Positions 11,421-22,106 of a stretch of DNA of 64,000 nucleotides are shown piece by piece. Position 1 is the first letter of the stretch. Each line of letters begins with the position of its first letter. The translations under genes and the position numbers were made by a program. This DNA is from Branchinecta lynchi (Eukaryota; Arthropoda; Branchiopoda; Anostraca; Branchinectidae), in assembly GCA_023053575.1 (NCBI GenBank), contig JAKZAP010000006.1, positions 15,695,280-15,759,279 on the forward strand, in the 5' to 3' direction. The notes below the pieces were generated by a model. It worked only from the letters and a program-made list of their open reading frames with translations. It was not told the DNA's origin and did no database searches.

Positions 11421-11456
11421 ACTGACGCACTATTTTCTGGAACACAAACAATATAT
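11421..11456 (-). promoter_or_regulatory. Core promoter: TATA box plus TCAGT initiator
   Basis: On the minus strand a TATATT-type box (11,456-11,451) lies 33 bp upstream of the A in TCAGT (11,425-11,421). That is the expected TATA-to-start spacing, and TCAGT is the arthropod initiator consensus. Transcription would start near 11,423, giving a 20-nt leader before the ATG at 11,403. Confidence 0.65.
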
Positions 11457-11942
11457 TCAGAAGTCTCTCACGATGAGGCTCCCCTATGTTAAACTTTGCT
11501 GAACTGGCTTAGAAATCCGTTAGGGAAATCGGTGGGAACTTGGGGCATGACAAATGGGTGTTATTCCAGTATTCTATGTTCGGAGGAATAATGTACAACA
11601 AGGGACTGCTTGTAAAATACATGGTTGGGCAGAAGTTTGTGAATTATTGCGGCTTAGTGCATGGTGTCTTTGAACAAAAGCAAGGATTACAAAAGATAAC
11701 GAGCAAACGTCAAAGAGTGGAGTCAAGGTCTCGTAATTCTTTTCTCACCACTCGCTAATCCAAAGGCATGTAAGCTATTCTATATGATATGATATGATAT
11801 TATGCAAAAAGCCAACTGGCCAAGCAACCACACAGAATATATTAAACAAGATAGCGTATAAAAAATATACTAAACAAAGCGAAAATCCTAGATATAACTT
11901 AATAACACATATGCTTCAGTATTGCAAACTTCTTCAACCCCA
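11457..11942. other. Upstream region, no gene seen
   Basis: The region upstream of the secreted-protein promoter holds a short (GATAT)n run near 11,790-11,805 and no identifiable exon. The 72-residue + frame at 11,540-11,758 has no clear splice or family support. Confidence 0.4.
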
Positions 11943-12100
11943 CACTGTAAAAAGTTTCTCCGAATAAGGATGCAGTATTTGCTACTGGGATTAATCTTAT
12001 CTCTATTCGGATAAAATTAATCCGAATTAGGGATAATCTTATATCAATAAAGACAAGATTAATCCCAGTGGCAAATACTGCAAGATTTGTTTTTACAGTG
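11943..12100. mobile_element. CACTGTAAAAA inverted-repeat element, copy 1
   Basis: The left end CACTGTAAAAAG and right end TTTTTACAGTG are inverted. Inside them GCAGTATTTGCTACTGGGAT faces its complement. Copies at 37,770-37,892 and 45,353-45,536 share the arms. Too short for a transposase. Confidence 0.8.
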
Positions 12101-12428
12101 CAGTCTGGCCACACTTTCGCATGTGTATCCTATAGCTCTGACAGCGACGGCATCATTCATAGATGCTGCTGGATCTAACGCACTCCGTAAGTTCCCATCT
12201 ATTGGGATCAGAAGGAACCTACCGATCCACAAGAAAATTCGCTACAGCCCGTTTGACATAATGAGCTATCTGTAATGTCGGCGATTTCGAAGTTGAAAGA
12301 GAATGTTTTAGGCAACATTCAGAAAAGGGATTTCTTAATTTAAAGCACAACTCTTACCAGAAATTATCTTTCCACGACCAAATGGTTCAGAAATGTCTTT
12401 ACCGAAATACTTGACCCGTCGAAGTAGT
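12101..12428. other. Unassigned sequence
   Basis: No gene, RNA or repeat recognised. Confidence 0.4.
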
Positions 12429-12845
12429 AGTTGCGTTTTTGCAGATACCATGGTATCTGATACCACGGTATAAAGTCGATTTTGCAGTTATCGTGGTAAT
12501 TCATACCACGGTCAAAAGGCGTTTTTGCAGTTACCGTGGTATCTGGCCAGTTATCGTGGTATCAGATATTCAGATACTACGGTCCGACCGTGATAACTGG
12601 TCGTGGTATCTGAAAAGTCCTCACTTTCATCAAATTTTGTCAGATTGGTGAGAAAGAAGTTTAGCACTTAGTGATGTAACTGGATATCTGTTTTTCTTTT
12701 GGGATGACTTCGAAAAGTGCAATTTCGGCAATAGTCGTTTTTCCAGAGCACCATGTATCAGATATCACGATAACTGCAAAAAACGACTAATTGCAGATCG
12801 AGTTACCGTGGTAACAGATACCATGGTACCAGCAAAAACGCAACT
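12429..12845. mobile_element. AGTTGCG-terminus inverted-repeat element, 417 bp
   Basis: Starts AGTTGCGTTTTTGCAGATA and ends in the inverted GCAAAAACGCAACT. The trinucleotide AGT flanks both ends (12,426-12,428 and 12,846-12,848), a likely 3-bp target duplication. The interior is full of small palindromes such as GATACCATGGTATC and repeated TACCGTGGTATCTG phrases. No transposase frame. Confidence 0.8.
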
Positions 12846-13034
12846 AGTGATTTTCTTGTTGGCACGTGTAAGCTCTACCAGACTTCCCCGCAAATATTTG
12901 AAAAGTATGCACACCGTGGTTAAAAAGTTGAAAAACCAAACAAAAGAAAAGGAGTAGGAAACAAAAGATAGAGCAGTCGGCTTACGAAGTCTTCTAAAAA
13001 AAAAAAAAAAAAAAAACACTTTGAAGCTTCTCAG

Positions 13035-13210
13035 GCACTTGCTTTTGATGGATTTGTCGGCGGACATTGAAGCTTTCGGCGAAGTTTGTGCTCCGTGACT
13101 GGCAAAACTCGGTTCAGCCAAAAAAGCGCTAAAATGTCGTAGGTGGAAAAGGAAAATCGCAAAGCATGGGGATTTTCGAAGCTTATAAGTCCATAGGTGA
13201 ACGAGGGATA
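13035..13210 (-). repeat. Dispersed repeat (GCGAAGTTTGTGCT family), copy 1
   Basis: GAAGCTTTCGGCGAAGTTTG, GGCAAAACTCGG and AAAAAGCGCTAAAA recur near 57,968-58,090 and, in shorter form, at 63,285-63,365. The 149-residue minus frame here overlaps this repeat and an A-run at about 12,997-13,016, so it is not taken as a gene. Confidence 0.6.
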
Positions 13211-14089
13211 ACAAAAAAAGGTAGAGTAAGTAAGAGGTGATGTTTCGGAATTCTCGATGCTGGACTTCTATTATATTTTAGGGATTTTAAGACATTTCGA
13301 AAGCCTTTCCGAAGGTACCTATCAGAACTATAATTAACACAACTACCTCACCCCCCCCCCCCCCTCTCCCTCGTAGTACACTGTATCTGAGTGGAGCTGA
13401 GATACATAACCCTGAACGAAAACAAAAAAAAATCAAGCTTGTTTCTAGGCCCGAATCTGATATTGCTCAGCAAGATTAAACTAATTCCCTTGATTTTCTG
13501 TTGGTTAATTAGTAGCTCCCAAACGGAAGGACATAGTAATCCCCAAGCTTGTTCGAAACTACAGTTTAGCAAACTGTTTAAAACTGTGCACTCTAACCAT
13601 GTTTCACTCAGGCAGACGGACATCCACCCTCCAAAACGAGACGGTTCAACAGGAATAAATAGCCTCACATCAGCTTGCTTTATTACCACCGTCTTCTCCC
13701 GAAACTTAAAATCAAATAATATTTCAAAAGCTTTTCTTGGAAGCTGACACTGTTGCAAGCTACGCAACACCTGTGAAGGGTGGGCAAGGCATGGCAATGG
13801 TTTTCCAGAGCTCTTTTAAGTCTACCTTCCTAGCCTAACAAGAACATCCTTTGAAACATTTCGTAATTCTTCAGTTCAATACCTGTGGAAACATGAGTGG
13901 CACAGCGCAGTCTATCACAAATCCCAAATTTTGGGATACCTTACACCAAACTTGGATGCCGCATCTGCAACGTTTGGAATATCGTATGCCGCTGGAACGC
14001 TGCTTATTCTACGCCAAATGCTGTCACATGTCACCTTGTCACCCTGAACTACTCCACGGATTCCATGACAACCCGCAACAAGACAACTC
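13211..14089. other. Unassigned sequence
   Basis: Contains a C-run at about 13,350-13,365. Overlapping frames of 118-149 residues on opposite strands (13,348-13,797) resemble no family, and at most one could be coding. No splice-supported exon is seen. Confidence 0.35.
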
Positions 14090-14300
14090 TCCACACCGAC
14101 AACTGGGAACCAACGTCACAGAGACAACAGGGAACCGACATCACAGGTGTGGCGACATCACAGACATGTCGCCACACCAATAACTAGCCACACCGACTAC
14201 TCGCCTCACCGATAACTTGCCACAGTGTCAGGTAGTCACAAGGACGACCCGCCACAGTGACATTTCGCCACACGACCAACTGGCCTCATGGAACTCGCCA
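14090..14300 (+). repeat. Degenerate tandem repeat, GCCACACCGACAACT type
   Basis: Units of roughly 20-25 bp built on GCCACACCGAxxACTxGCC run through this stretch with substitutions and small indels. They produce a low-complexity threonine/histidine-rich translation. Confidence 0.6.
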
Positions 14301-14558
14301 CAAAAATAATATGTTAAAAACAAGAATTCACAAAAAAAATACCATAAATATTTCGTTCAAGATGACCCAGTGGAATTTGGATCCTAGCTTCTGGTCCTTT
14401 CATTTTCTCAACCGTTATAACAATTATTTGTCGCGGTTCGATATAGAGCGGTCATTAATTCAGTAGTTTTAAGATGAAGACTGTCCAGTTTTGACTCAAA
14501 CCCCCTACGCTGGCATACCGTTTCCACAGGGTGAGGGGGGGGGGCCTCACTGAGACCA

Positions 14559-14893
14559 TTGAGACATACAAGCTATACCACGGGTATGTATGAAAACGTC
14601 GAACCTGACGACATCCTCAATTTCAACAATTTGCGTGGCCATAGCTTCAAACTCACCGGAGAGAGGTTATGCAAAGGTATTCGTTGCTGGAGCTTCAGAA
14701 ATCGCGTCCCTCTTTACCAAATTCAACCAACTGCCCGAAGAAACGGCAAATTGCCTGTCCATGAGCCAGTTCAAGAAAAAAATGGACGAAACATTTAGTA
14801 CCAAAATGTACGACCCTACACGTTTTAACAGAATTTTGTAGAGGCTTTGTGGCCTTATTGTTCTTTGCAATATTTTATTATTATTATTATTAT
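14559..14893 (+). pseudogene. Possible LINE C-terminal fragment with (TTA)n tail
   Basis: One frame ends QLPEETANCLSMSQFKKKMD and stops at 14,841. This recalls the NSLPxxVVNAxSVxxFKxxLD end of many non-LTR polymerases. An (ATT)n tail follows at 14,875-14,893. No reverse-transcriptase core is present, so the assignment is tentative. Confidence 0.35.
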
Positions 14894-14979
14894 TAAAGGG
14901 GAAAGAATCTGATGGGGGAATACCTGTGTTGCAAAATTCGAGTACCGTATATCAGAAAAGGTAGTTAATAAGTTATTCA

Positions 14980-16043
14980 TTTTTGGGATCCAAAACGTAA
15001 GTGGAGGGATACCTATGACATCGCAAAAGTCTGTCCGTCCGTCCGACTTTCAGCACGATAACTCTCGAAGGGAATGAGATATTTTGATGAAACCGGGTGT
15101 GAGGACTCTTCGAGTCAAGGGAAAGGTCGAGTTCGTAGATGGGCCCGATAGCTGCATATTTAGGGGAGGGGGAGGGGTTTCAAATTAAGGGTCGAAAAAA
15201 AAACATTTTTTAAAAGCTAATGAGATAGTTGATTAAGGGTTAAGACAACATGCTGGACACGAATATGAAAACCTTTTCTCGCCGGACAAGTACTTCACCC
15301 GGAATCCGGCTAAAACCGGAAAGTTTGTTAAAAGTAAAGGTTATATCTGAAGTTGATTAGATATCCGATTTAGGGGTAAGGAGACATGCTGAATCAGAAT
15401 ATGAAAATGATTTTCTCGTCGGATAAGTAGATCGGCCGGAATCCGGCGAAAACCGGAAAGTTTGTCGAAAATAAAAGACTAATCTAAAGTTGATTAGAGG
15501 TTCGATTTAAGGATAATGAGACATGCTGAAAACGACTATGAAAATTATTTTGTCGAAGGACAAGTAGATCGCCCGGAATCCGGCCATAACCGGAAAATCT
15601 GTTGAAAGTAAAAGTTTTATATGAATTTCATTAGGTGTTCGATTTACGGGTAAGAATGCCTGCTGAATTGTGACAATCATTTTATAGCTGGACACATTTC
15701 ACCACGAATCCTGCTGAAATCGGAAAATTTGTTAAAAGTTGAAGTTTTATGTGAAGTTCATTATGGAGATATGGATGGTATGGAGATACGCTGGATCTGT
15801 TTTTGAACTTCAATTTATTGCAAGACAAGTAGTTCGCCCGGAATCCGGCTGAAACCGGAAATTTGGCAGAAGTAAGACCGGAACTGTCGTCAAAGTAGAC
15901 ATGACGCAGGCTATAGGGGTAAACTCACATGCTGAATCCATATCTGAACTTCGTCTTCTCCGATGATTACCACTGGACTGCTACAAGACCCGATTGTCTG
16001 TAAATATTAAACTTTTGGGATCCCATCGAAACCTTTGGTCTTC
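14980..16043 (-). repeat. Palindrome-flanked repeat, copy G
   Basis: A complete minus-strand copy. It opens TTTTGGGATCCAAAACGTAA, continues with TATGACATCGCAAAAG, three to four diverged 137-bp units (CCGGAATCCGGC), and the inverted left terminus GGGATCCCATCGAAACCTTT. Confidence 0.85.
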
Positions 16044-16129
16044 TTTAATGGAGTGTTCCTTCGAACAATCCACTAATGCGAGCGATGTAGCAGCTTTTGG
16101 TTTCCGGTTTTCAGTTTTCACCGTATTTT

Positions 16130-16920
16130 GTGGAGGTCATAACTCGTGAACCAGTGCAAGTATGAAGTTCAAACTTGGTACACTTGTGGATACTGGGGTC
16201 TAGTTGTGCTTTTTGGGGATCCCACCCCCACCCCAACCCGGTTCAGGAGCAAATGGGTCCAGATTGCCCAGTGAATAATGCCCATAACTTGACCAGAACT
16301 GGACATAGAACGATGAAATTTCTTGGACGTGTAGATCCTGGGGCTAGGAAATTAATTTTAAAGTTGCACTTCCCCCACCCACCCCGTTCATGGGCAACTG
16401 GGCCCAGATTGCCCAGGAGTAAAGTTCGTTACCCGTGACAGGAATCAACAAGTATCAAGTTGAAACTTGGTAAGATTGTGAGCATTGGGGTCTCCTTTTA
16501 CTTTTCGCGGGTCCCAACCCCCACCCCCACTTAGTTCAGGGGCAGTAGGGCCCAGATTGCCCGTTTGGTTATGTTTTAACTTGACAATAACTGGAGATAA
16601 GGCGAAGAAATTTCTTTGTGCTTCTGGATCATAGAGGTTGGGGAGAGTTGAACCACCCCCACCCTCCCCGTTCATGGGCAAGTGGGCCCAAATTGCCCAT
16701 GAAAAAAGGTTTTGACTCGTGACTTGAATCAAACTCTAAGCTGGTATACTGAGAAAAAAAGGTGTAAATACGCGTTCTGATGGTCAAATTACAAATTAGG
16801 TTATTTCAATACTTGTTTGGTTATTGGGGATGAGAAATGTCTCGGTTCTAAAGCTGTTTGTATATGAAATGTGATAAACATTTTACTTTTACACTCCACG
16901 TCTGAGCGCTTGCTCACTTG
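16130..16920 (+). repeat. Composite repeat: tandem C-rich units plus a shared 3' block
   Basis: Units of about 300 bp, each made of two related halves, repeat GTTCATGGGCAA and GGGCCCAGATTGCCC up to about 16,735. The next block (TTTCAATACTTGTTTGGTTA; ACACTCCACGTCTGAGCG) recurs near 44,310-44,440. There too it follows a GTTCATGGGCAGCTGG unit, so both loci carry the same composite. Confidence 0.65.
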
Positions 16921-17161
16921 TTTCTCTACTGTTTTCTTATTCGAAATTATTACTTGTTGTTACAAAACAAACCACACGAATATTACGAGGATTACGACGA
17001 AGGTATCATTAAAGTGTCACAGAAGAGCGCATCATTTCAATATTGCAGACTGCCGGAACACAGTTGCTGTGTGAAAATCCCAACATGTCTCACGATACTG
17101 TGAATTGTCACTGTGGACTATAGATTCACGGCAGCATCTCGCGAGTGCGAGACGGAGCAAA

Positions 17162-17886
17162 AGTTGCGTTTTGATCGACGTTTTGTTCACCGTTGGCTTA
17201 GACGGTTGCTTAATTTCCGTTTTCGCCGTCGAAGTTCACCATTTGCTTAATTGGTGTTTTTACTACTCCGGCGATCCTTGCCCGGTCGACGATTCAAGCA
17301 AACTTCGAACTTGATAGCTCACGAAGTTCGACGGTCAGAGTTTGAAGGGCGACCAAAACCGGTATTTAAATAAGTTGGGTTTTTGATAGAAGTTTTGTCT
17401 GCCGTTAGTGTAGCCGGTTGCTTAATTTCCGTTTTCAAACGCCGACGAAGTTCACCGTTTGCTTAATTAGTTTTTTAAGACTCCGGCGATCCTTGCCCGG
17501 CCACCGTTATTTCAACGTTTCCAACAAACGTCGAACTTGCTCGCTCACGAAGTTCGACGGACAGATACTGAAGGACAAAGAAACTGTGACCGGTGACCAA
17601 AAACGGTATTTAAAAAGAGACCTTTGAGTTTGAAGGTAACTTCAAACTTCGATCAAAAACGTAACTAAAGCCGCTGGTCAGTTTCTTTGTCCTTCAAATT
17701 CTGTGACCTAGCAAAGTTCGAAGTTTGCCTGAAACGTGAAACGTTCGATGAAGCGGCGACCGGGCAGGGATCGCCAGTCATAAAAACACTAATTAAGCAA
17801 ATCGTGAACTTCGACGGCTTCTGAAAACGGAACTTAAGCAACCAGTTAAGCCAACGGCAAACAAAGCTTCGATCAAAAACACAACT
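17162..17886. mobile_element. 725-bp inverted-repeat element with AGTTGCG terminus
   Basis: The left end AGTTGCGTTTTGATCGACG faces the right end CGATCAAAAACACAACT. Long imperfect arms share TTGGCTTA, GGTTGCTTAATTTCCG and GGCGATCCTTGCCCGG with their complements near 17,760-17,860. The left half is also directly duplicated (about 17,175-17,345 against 17,390-17,600). Its tip matches the elements at 12.4 and 27.9 kb. Confidence 0.7.
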
Positions 17887-17966
17887 AGTACCACTCGAGA
17901 AAAACTGAAAAGGACTTGTGGAACCAAAGGAATTTTTTGGTAAACAGGACTTCAGCAAAATACAAA

Positions 17967-18332
17967 ATGCCAGGTGAGAATGTCTTTCTTCTGGTTTCGT
18001 GGGTACTTTGTTTATGTTCGAAGTGGTCAGTTTCATTAAAAATCGATGTGTTAGCGCATCTCCGAGATATACTGAGTTTTCATGGGTGTGAAATATTTCT
18101 CACCGCTGGAAGGGGGAGTCCGTCACTTATGTTGCAAGGTCTAGAAAGTCCCTGCTGCTGTGCCTCTTGGTGTACACCAAAAGAGTCAGTGAGCACCCCC
18201 TTAGGAAAAACAAGTGGTAGACTACCTGAGTGTATTTTGACTAGAGAAATTGCGATATCTTTAAACAGCTTTGTTGAAGGGTTGATTAAAGCAGACAATT
18301 CTATTGGATTGGAAAGGGGAAAACGAGTTTGA
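17967..18332 (+). CDS. Unrecognised 121-residue ORF, candidate only
   Basis: ATG at 17,967 and stop at 18,330-18,332. The N-terminus MPGENVFLLVSWVLCLCSKW is hydrophobic and could be a signal peptide. The middle has a Cys cluster (SPCCCASWC). I do not recognise the family. A donor-like CCAG|gtgaga sits seven bases after the A of the ATG, so the ATG could instead be a tiny first coding exon. The frame starts 80 bp beyond an inverted-repeat element, and a retroelement-like tail with AATAAA (18,477-18,482) follows, so transposon origin is quite possible. Confidence 0.25.
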   Translation: MPGENVFLLVSWVLCLCSKWSVSLKIDVLAHLRDILSFHGCEIFLTAGRGSPSLMLQGLESPCCCASWCTPKESVSTPLGKTSGRLPECILTREIAISLNSFVEGLIKADNSIGLERGKRV

Positions 18333-18483
18333 GTATGGTTTACGGAAGAGTGGGAACGTCATTGTGAAAAGATCTCTAATTCGTTTTTAATTCGTCTAGT
18401 CAAGACCAGAACTGAAATCTTATGTCTCAGAGACACCTTGAGGAGGCAAGACGGAGTTGTCTGCAAAACGTCTCCAATAAAAA
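18333..18483 (+). repeat. Retroelement-like 3' tail
   Basis: GAGGAGGCAAGACGGAGTTG, then AAAACGTCTCCAATAAAAAC, resembles the 3' ends of invertebrate retroelements and contains a polyadenylation signal. No coding relic upstream is identified with confidence. Confidence 0.35.
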
Positions 18484-20105
18484 CAAGAGCTACGAGCTCA
18501 TATGGCACTTGTTACGAGTAGGCACGGCTCGGGTATGTCAATGATATATCTAGTGCTTGCTAGGTGTCTTCCCACCAAGTTTCATCTCGATCCCTCCACT
18601 CATAGCGTTTTCCAATATTTCCGGTTCTCCCCTCCAGCTCCCCCCAAAAGTCACCGGATCCGGTCCGGATTTTAAGTGGGTCGTCTGAGGCATGACGTCT
18701 TTCCAAATATCAAGTTTCATCGAGATCCGGTCACCCGTTCAAAAGCTATAAATACCTCAATATTCCGGGTTCCCCCTCCCTCCACTCCCCCGACAGTGCC
18801 CGAATCGGCTCGGTCATGTCAATGATGTATCTAGTGTTTGCTAGGTGTCTTCCCACCAAGTTTCATCTCGATCCCTCCACTCATGGCGTTTTCCAATATT
18901 TCCGGTTCTCCCCTCCAGCTCCCCCCAAAAGTCACCGGATCCGGTCCGGATTTTAAGTGGGTCGTCTGAGGCATGAGGTCGTTCTAAATATCAAGTTTCA
19001 TCGAGATCCGGTCACCCGTTCAAAAGTTATAAATACCTCAAGATTCCGGATTCCCCCTCCCTCCACTCCCCCGACAGTGCCCGAATCGGCTCGGTCATGT
19101 CAATTATGTATCTAGTGTTGTGTCTTCCCACCAAGTTTCATCTCGACCCCTCCATTCATAGCGTTTCCCAAGATTCCGGTTGCCTCCTCCAGCTCACCCC
19201 AAAAGTCACCGGATCCGGTCCGGATTTTAAGTTGGTCGTCTGAGGCATGAGGTCTTTCCAAATATCAAGTTCCATCGAGATCCGATCACCCGTTCAAAAG
19301 TTATAAATACCTCGAGATTCCAGATTCCCCCTCCCTCCACTCCCCCCACAGTGCCCGAATCGGCTCGGTTATGTCAATGATGTATCTAGTGTTTGCTAGG
19401 TGTCTTCCCACTAAGTTTCATCTCGATCCCTCCACTCATAGCGTTTCCCAAGATTTCCGGTTGCCCCCTGCAGCTCCCCCCCAAAAGTCACCGGATCCGG
19501 TCCAGATTTTAAGTGGGTCGTCTGAGGTCCGAGGTCTTTCCAAATATCAAGTTCCATCGAGATCCGATCACCCGTTCAGAAGTTATAAATAGCTCAAGAT
19601 TCCGGATTCCCCCTCCCTCCACTCCCCCCACAGTGCCCGAATCGGCTCGGTTATGTCAATGATGTATCTAGTGTTTGCTAGGTGTCTTCCCACCAAGTTT
19701 CATCTCGATCCCTCCACTCATAGTGTTTCCCAAGATTTCCGGTTGCCCCCTCCAGCTCCCCCCAAAAGTCACCGGATCCGGTCCGGATTTTAAGTGGGTC
19801 GTCTGAGGCATGAGGTCGTTCCAAATATCAAGTTTCATCGAGATCCGATCACCCGTTCAAAAGTTAAAAATACCTCAGGATTCAGGATTTCCCCTCCCTC
19901 CACTCCCCCCACGGTGCTCGGATCGGGGAAGTGACTATTTCCAACTTAATCATTTGGGGTCCCTGATACGCCTGCCAAGTTTTCTCGTCCTAGCTTATGT
20001 GGAAGTGCCCGAACTAGCAAAACCTGGACAGACCGACAGACCGACGGACGGACAGAAATTGCGATCGCTATATGGCACTTGGCCGAAGGGCAAGTGCCAT
20101 AAAAA
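18484..20105 (+). repeat. Hairpin-ended repeat with 281-bp tandem array
   Basis: Starts CAAGAGCTACGAGCTCATAT, then GGCACTTG. Ends with the stem TATGGCACTTG...CAAGTGCCATA followed by AAAA, so the hairpin core TATGGCACTTG occurs at both ends. About 1.4 kb of the interior is the tandem array described separately. No protein-coding frame is supported. Confidence 0.85.
18524..19922 (+). repeat. Five tandem units of about 281 bp
   Basis: CGGCTCGG followed by TATGTCAATGATGTATCTAG recurs at about 18,524, 18,805, 19,086, 19,360 and 19,642, spacings of 281, 281, 274 and 282 bp. Each unit holds two CAAGTTTCATC phrases, a CCGGATCCGGTCCGGA palindrome and two C-rich tracts, so it looks like an older dimer of about 140 bp. 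Confidence 0.9.
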
Positions 20106-22106
20106 TCGACCACCTGAAGCATCTTCTTTTATACCATCTATTAAGTTTCACTCGAATCTGAGCATTTTTGGAAATTTCCGGTACCCCCCCCCCCTCCCAC
20201 CAACGTTGTCGGAGCCGGTTCGGGCCCAATCTCTGAATTCCCTATTCCTGTCCATCAAGTTTTACTGAAATTGGAGCATAGCCTATCTGCAAGTTTCCAG
20301 TACCCCCCCCCCCTACCTTGGCCGAATCCGGCCCGGACGCCAAATAACAAATCTAGGCCGCATAAACTCGGCACTGTCGAATTTGCATCTCATTCGGTCT
20401 ATCCGTTTGATTTTTGTGCATGTCAAAAGTCCCCCCAGCCCCAATCCCCCTAATCGTGGTCGCATATGGTTCGAACGCATGTTTTACATGTCGAGGCCAT
20501 AGATTCGTATCACCCATGAAGTTTCACTCGAATCAGACCACTCGTTTAAAATTTATAGAAGTCAATATCCATATTTCTCTTCTCTTGCTCCCCAAAAAAT
20601 GCTCGGATCTAGGAACGGAAGTTTCCAGGGGTATGTTGTGTCAGGTTCTTAAGTCAAGATAATTCGGGTCGCTAATATGCCTGCAAAGTTTCGTTGTCGT
20701 TTTACATCTGGAACTATTCTAACTCACGACTACCGGAATTCCGGGAAACCCCCTCCAACTCCCCCCACAGAGCCCCGAAACCATCTGGCTCCGTCAATTT
20801 CATCTAGGCCTAATGCTTGTTCCATCCATTAAGTTTCGTCCCAATCCCTCTGCTTTTAGAGTTTCTTGAGTTTTCCACACCCCCCCCCCCCATCCCCACA
20901 GGTATCGGACTCGACCCGGACGTGACACTGAACGTCCGAGGCGATAGCTCACCAGACAAGTTTCATTCAAATCCGATCACCCGTTCAAAAGTTATGCACG
21001 CCACTAGATTCCGGACTCCCCATCCACCCACTCCCCCCACGATCGTCGGGTCGGGGAAACGGCTGTTCTCAAGTCAATCTGTTTGGATCCCTGACATATC
21101 TGCCAAGTTTCATCGCCCTAGGACATCAGGAAGTACGCCGAACTCGCGGGATCGCTAGAAATCCGGACCCCCACCCCAACTCCCCCACAGTGCCCTGATC
21201 CAGTCCGGTTATGTCAATGACGTGTCTAGGACTTGTGCTTGTTTTTCCCACCAAGTTTCATCCCGATCCCTCCACTCTAAGCGTTTCTCAAAATTCCCGG
21301 CTCCCTCCTCCAACTCCCCCCAGTGTCATCGGATCCGGTCCGGATTTAAAGTGAGATGTCTGAGACAAAAGGTCATCCTAAATATCAACTTTCATCAAGA
21401 TCCGATCACCCGTTCACAAGCTAAAAATACCTCAAATTTTGGCTTCACCCTCCCTCCACTCCCCCCCCCCCACAGATGGTCGAATCGGGGAATTGACGAG
21501 TTCCTATTTAATCTGGTCGGGTCCCACACATGCCTGTCAATTTTCATCATCCCAGCACATCAGGAAGCACGGAACTCGCGGGATCACTACAAATTCGGAC
21601 TTCTCCCCCCCCCCCCAACTCCCCCAAAGTGAGCGGATCTGTTCCGGTTATATCAGTCAAGTATCTAGGACTTTTGCTTGTACTTTCCACCAAGTTTCAT
21701 CCGGATCCCTTCACTCTAAGTTCTTTCCAAGATTTCCGGTTTCCCCCTTCAACTCCCCCCAATGTCACCGGATCCGGTCTGGATTTAAAATGGAGGGTCT
21801 GAGACACGAAGTCCTTCCACGTATCAAGTTTCATTAAGATCCGATCACCCGTTCGTAAGCTAAAAATATCTCATTTTTCCTATTTTTTCCGGATTCCCCC
21901 TCCCTCCACTCCCCTCCAGATGGTCGGATCGGGGAACCGACCATTTCTAATTTAATCTGGTCCAGTTCCTGATATGCCTGCCAAGTTTCATCGTCCTAAC
22001 TTATCTGGAAGTGCCCGAACTAGCAAAACCGGGACCGACAGACCGACTGACGGACAGAAATTACAATCGCTATATGGCACTTGAGTAAGCTCAAGTGCCA
22101 TAAAAA
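20106..22106 (+). repeat. Hairpin-ended repeat, second large copy
   Basis: It lies directly against the 3' end of the previous copy, without the GAGCTACGAGCTC start, and ends in the hairpin at 22,073-22,102. Nearly all of it is collinear with 40,365-42,661. Proline/serine-rich frames of 110-150 residues arise from its C-rich tracts and are not taken as genes. Confidence 0.85.
22073..22102 (+). other. Perfect 13-bp terminal hairpin
   Basis: TATGGCACTTGAG, loop TAAG, CTCAAGTGCCATA, immediately followed by AAAAG. The equivalent ends at 20,071-20,100 and about 1,202-1,231 keep the outer stem while the inner bases change. This suggests the structure itself is maintained in the family. Confidence 0.8.

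Noticed and set aside
13348..13797. Opposed frames of 149 and 118 residues
   Set aside because: Both strands cannot be coding. Neither resembles a known family, and a C-run and an A-run nearby suggest chance opening.
21222..21837. Overlapping Pro/Ser-rich + frames of 90-136 residues
   Set aside because: They translate the C-rich tandem units of the hairpin-ended repeat, are present in several phases, and recur in the 40-42-kb copy with frameshifts.
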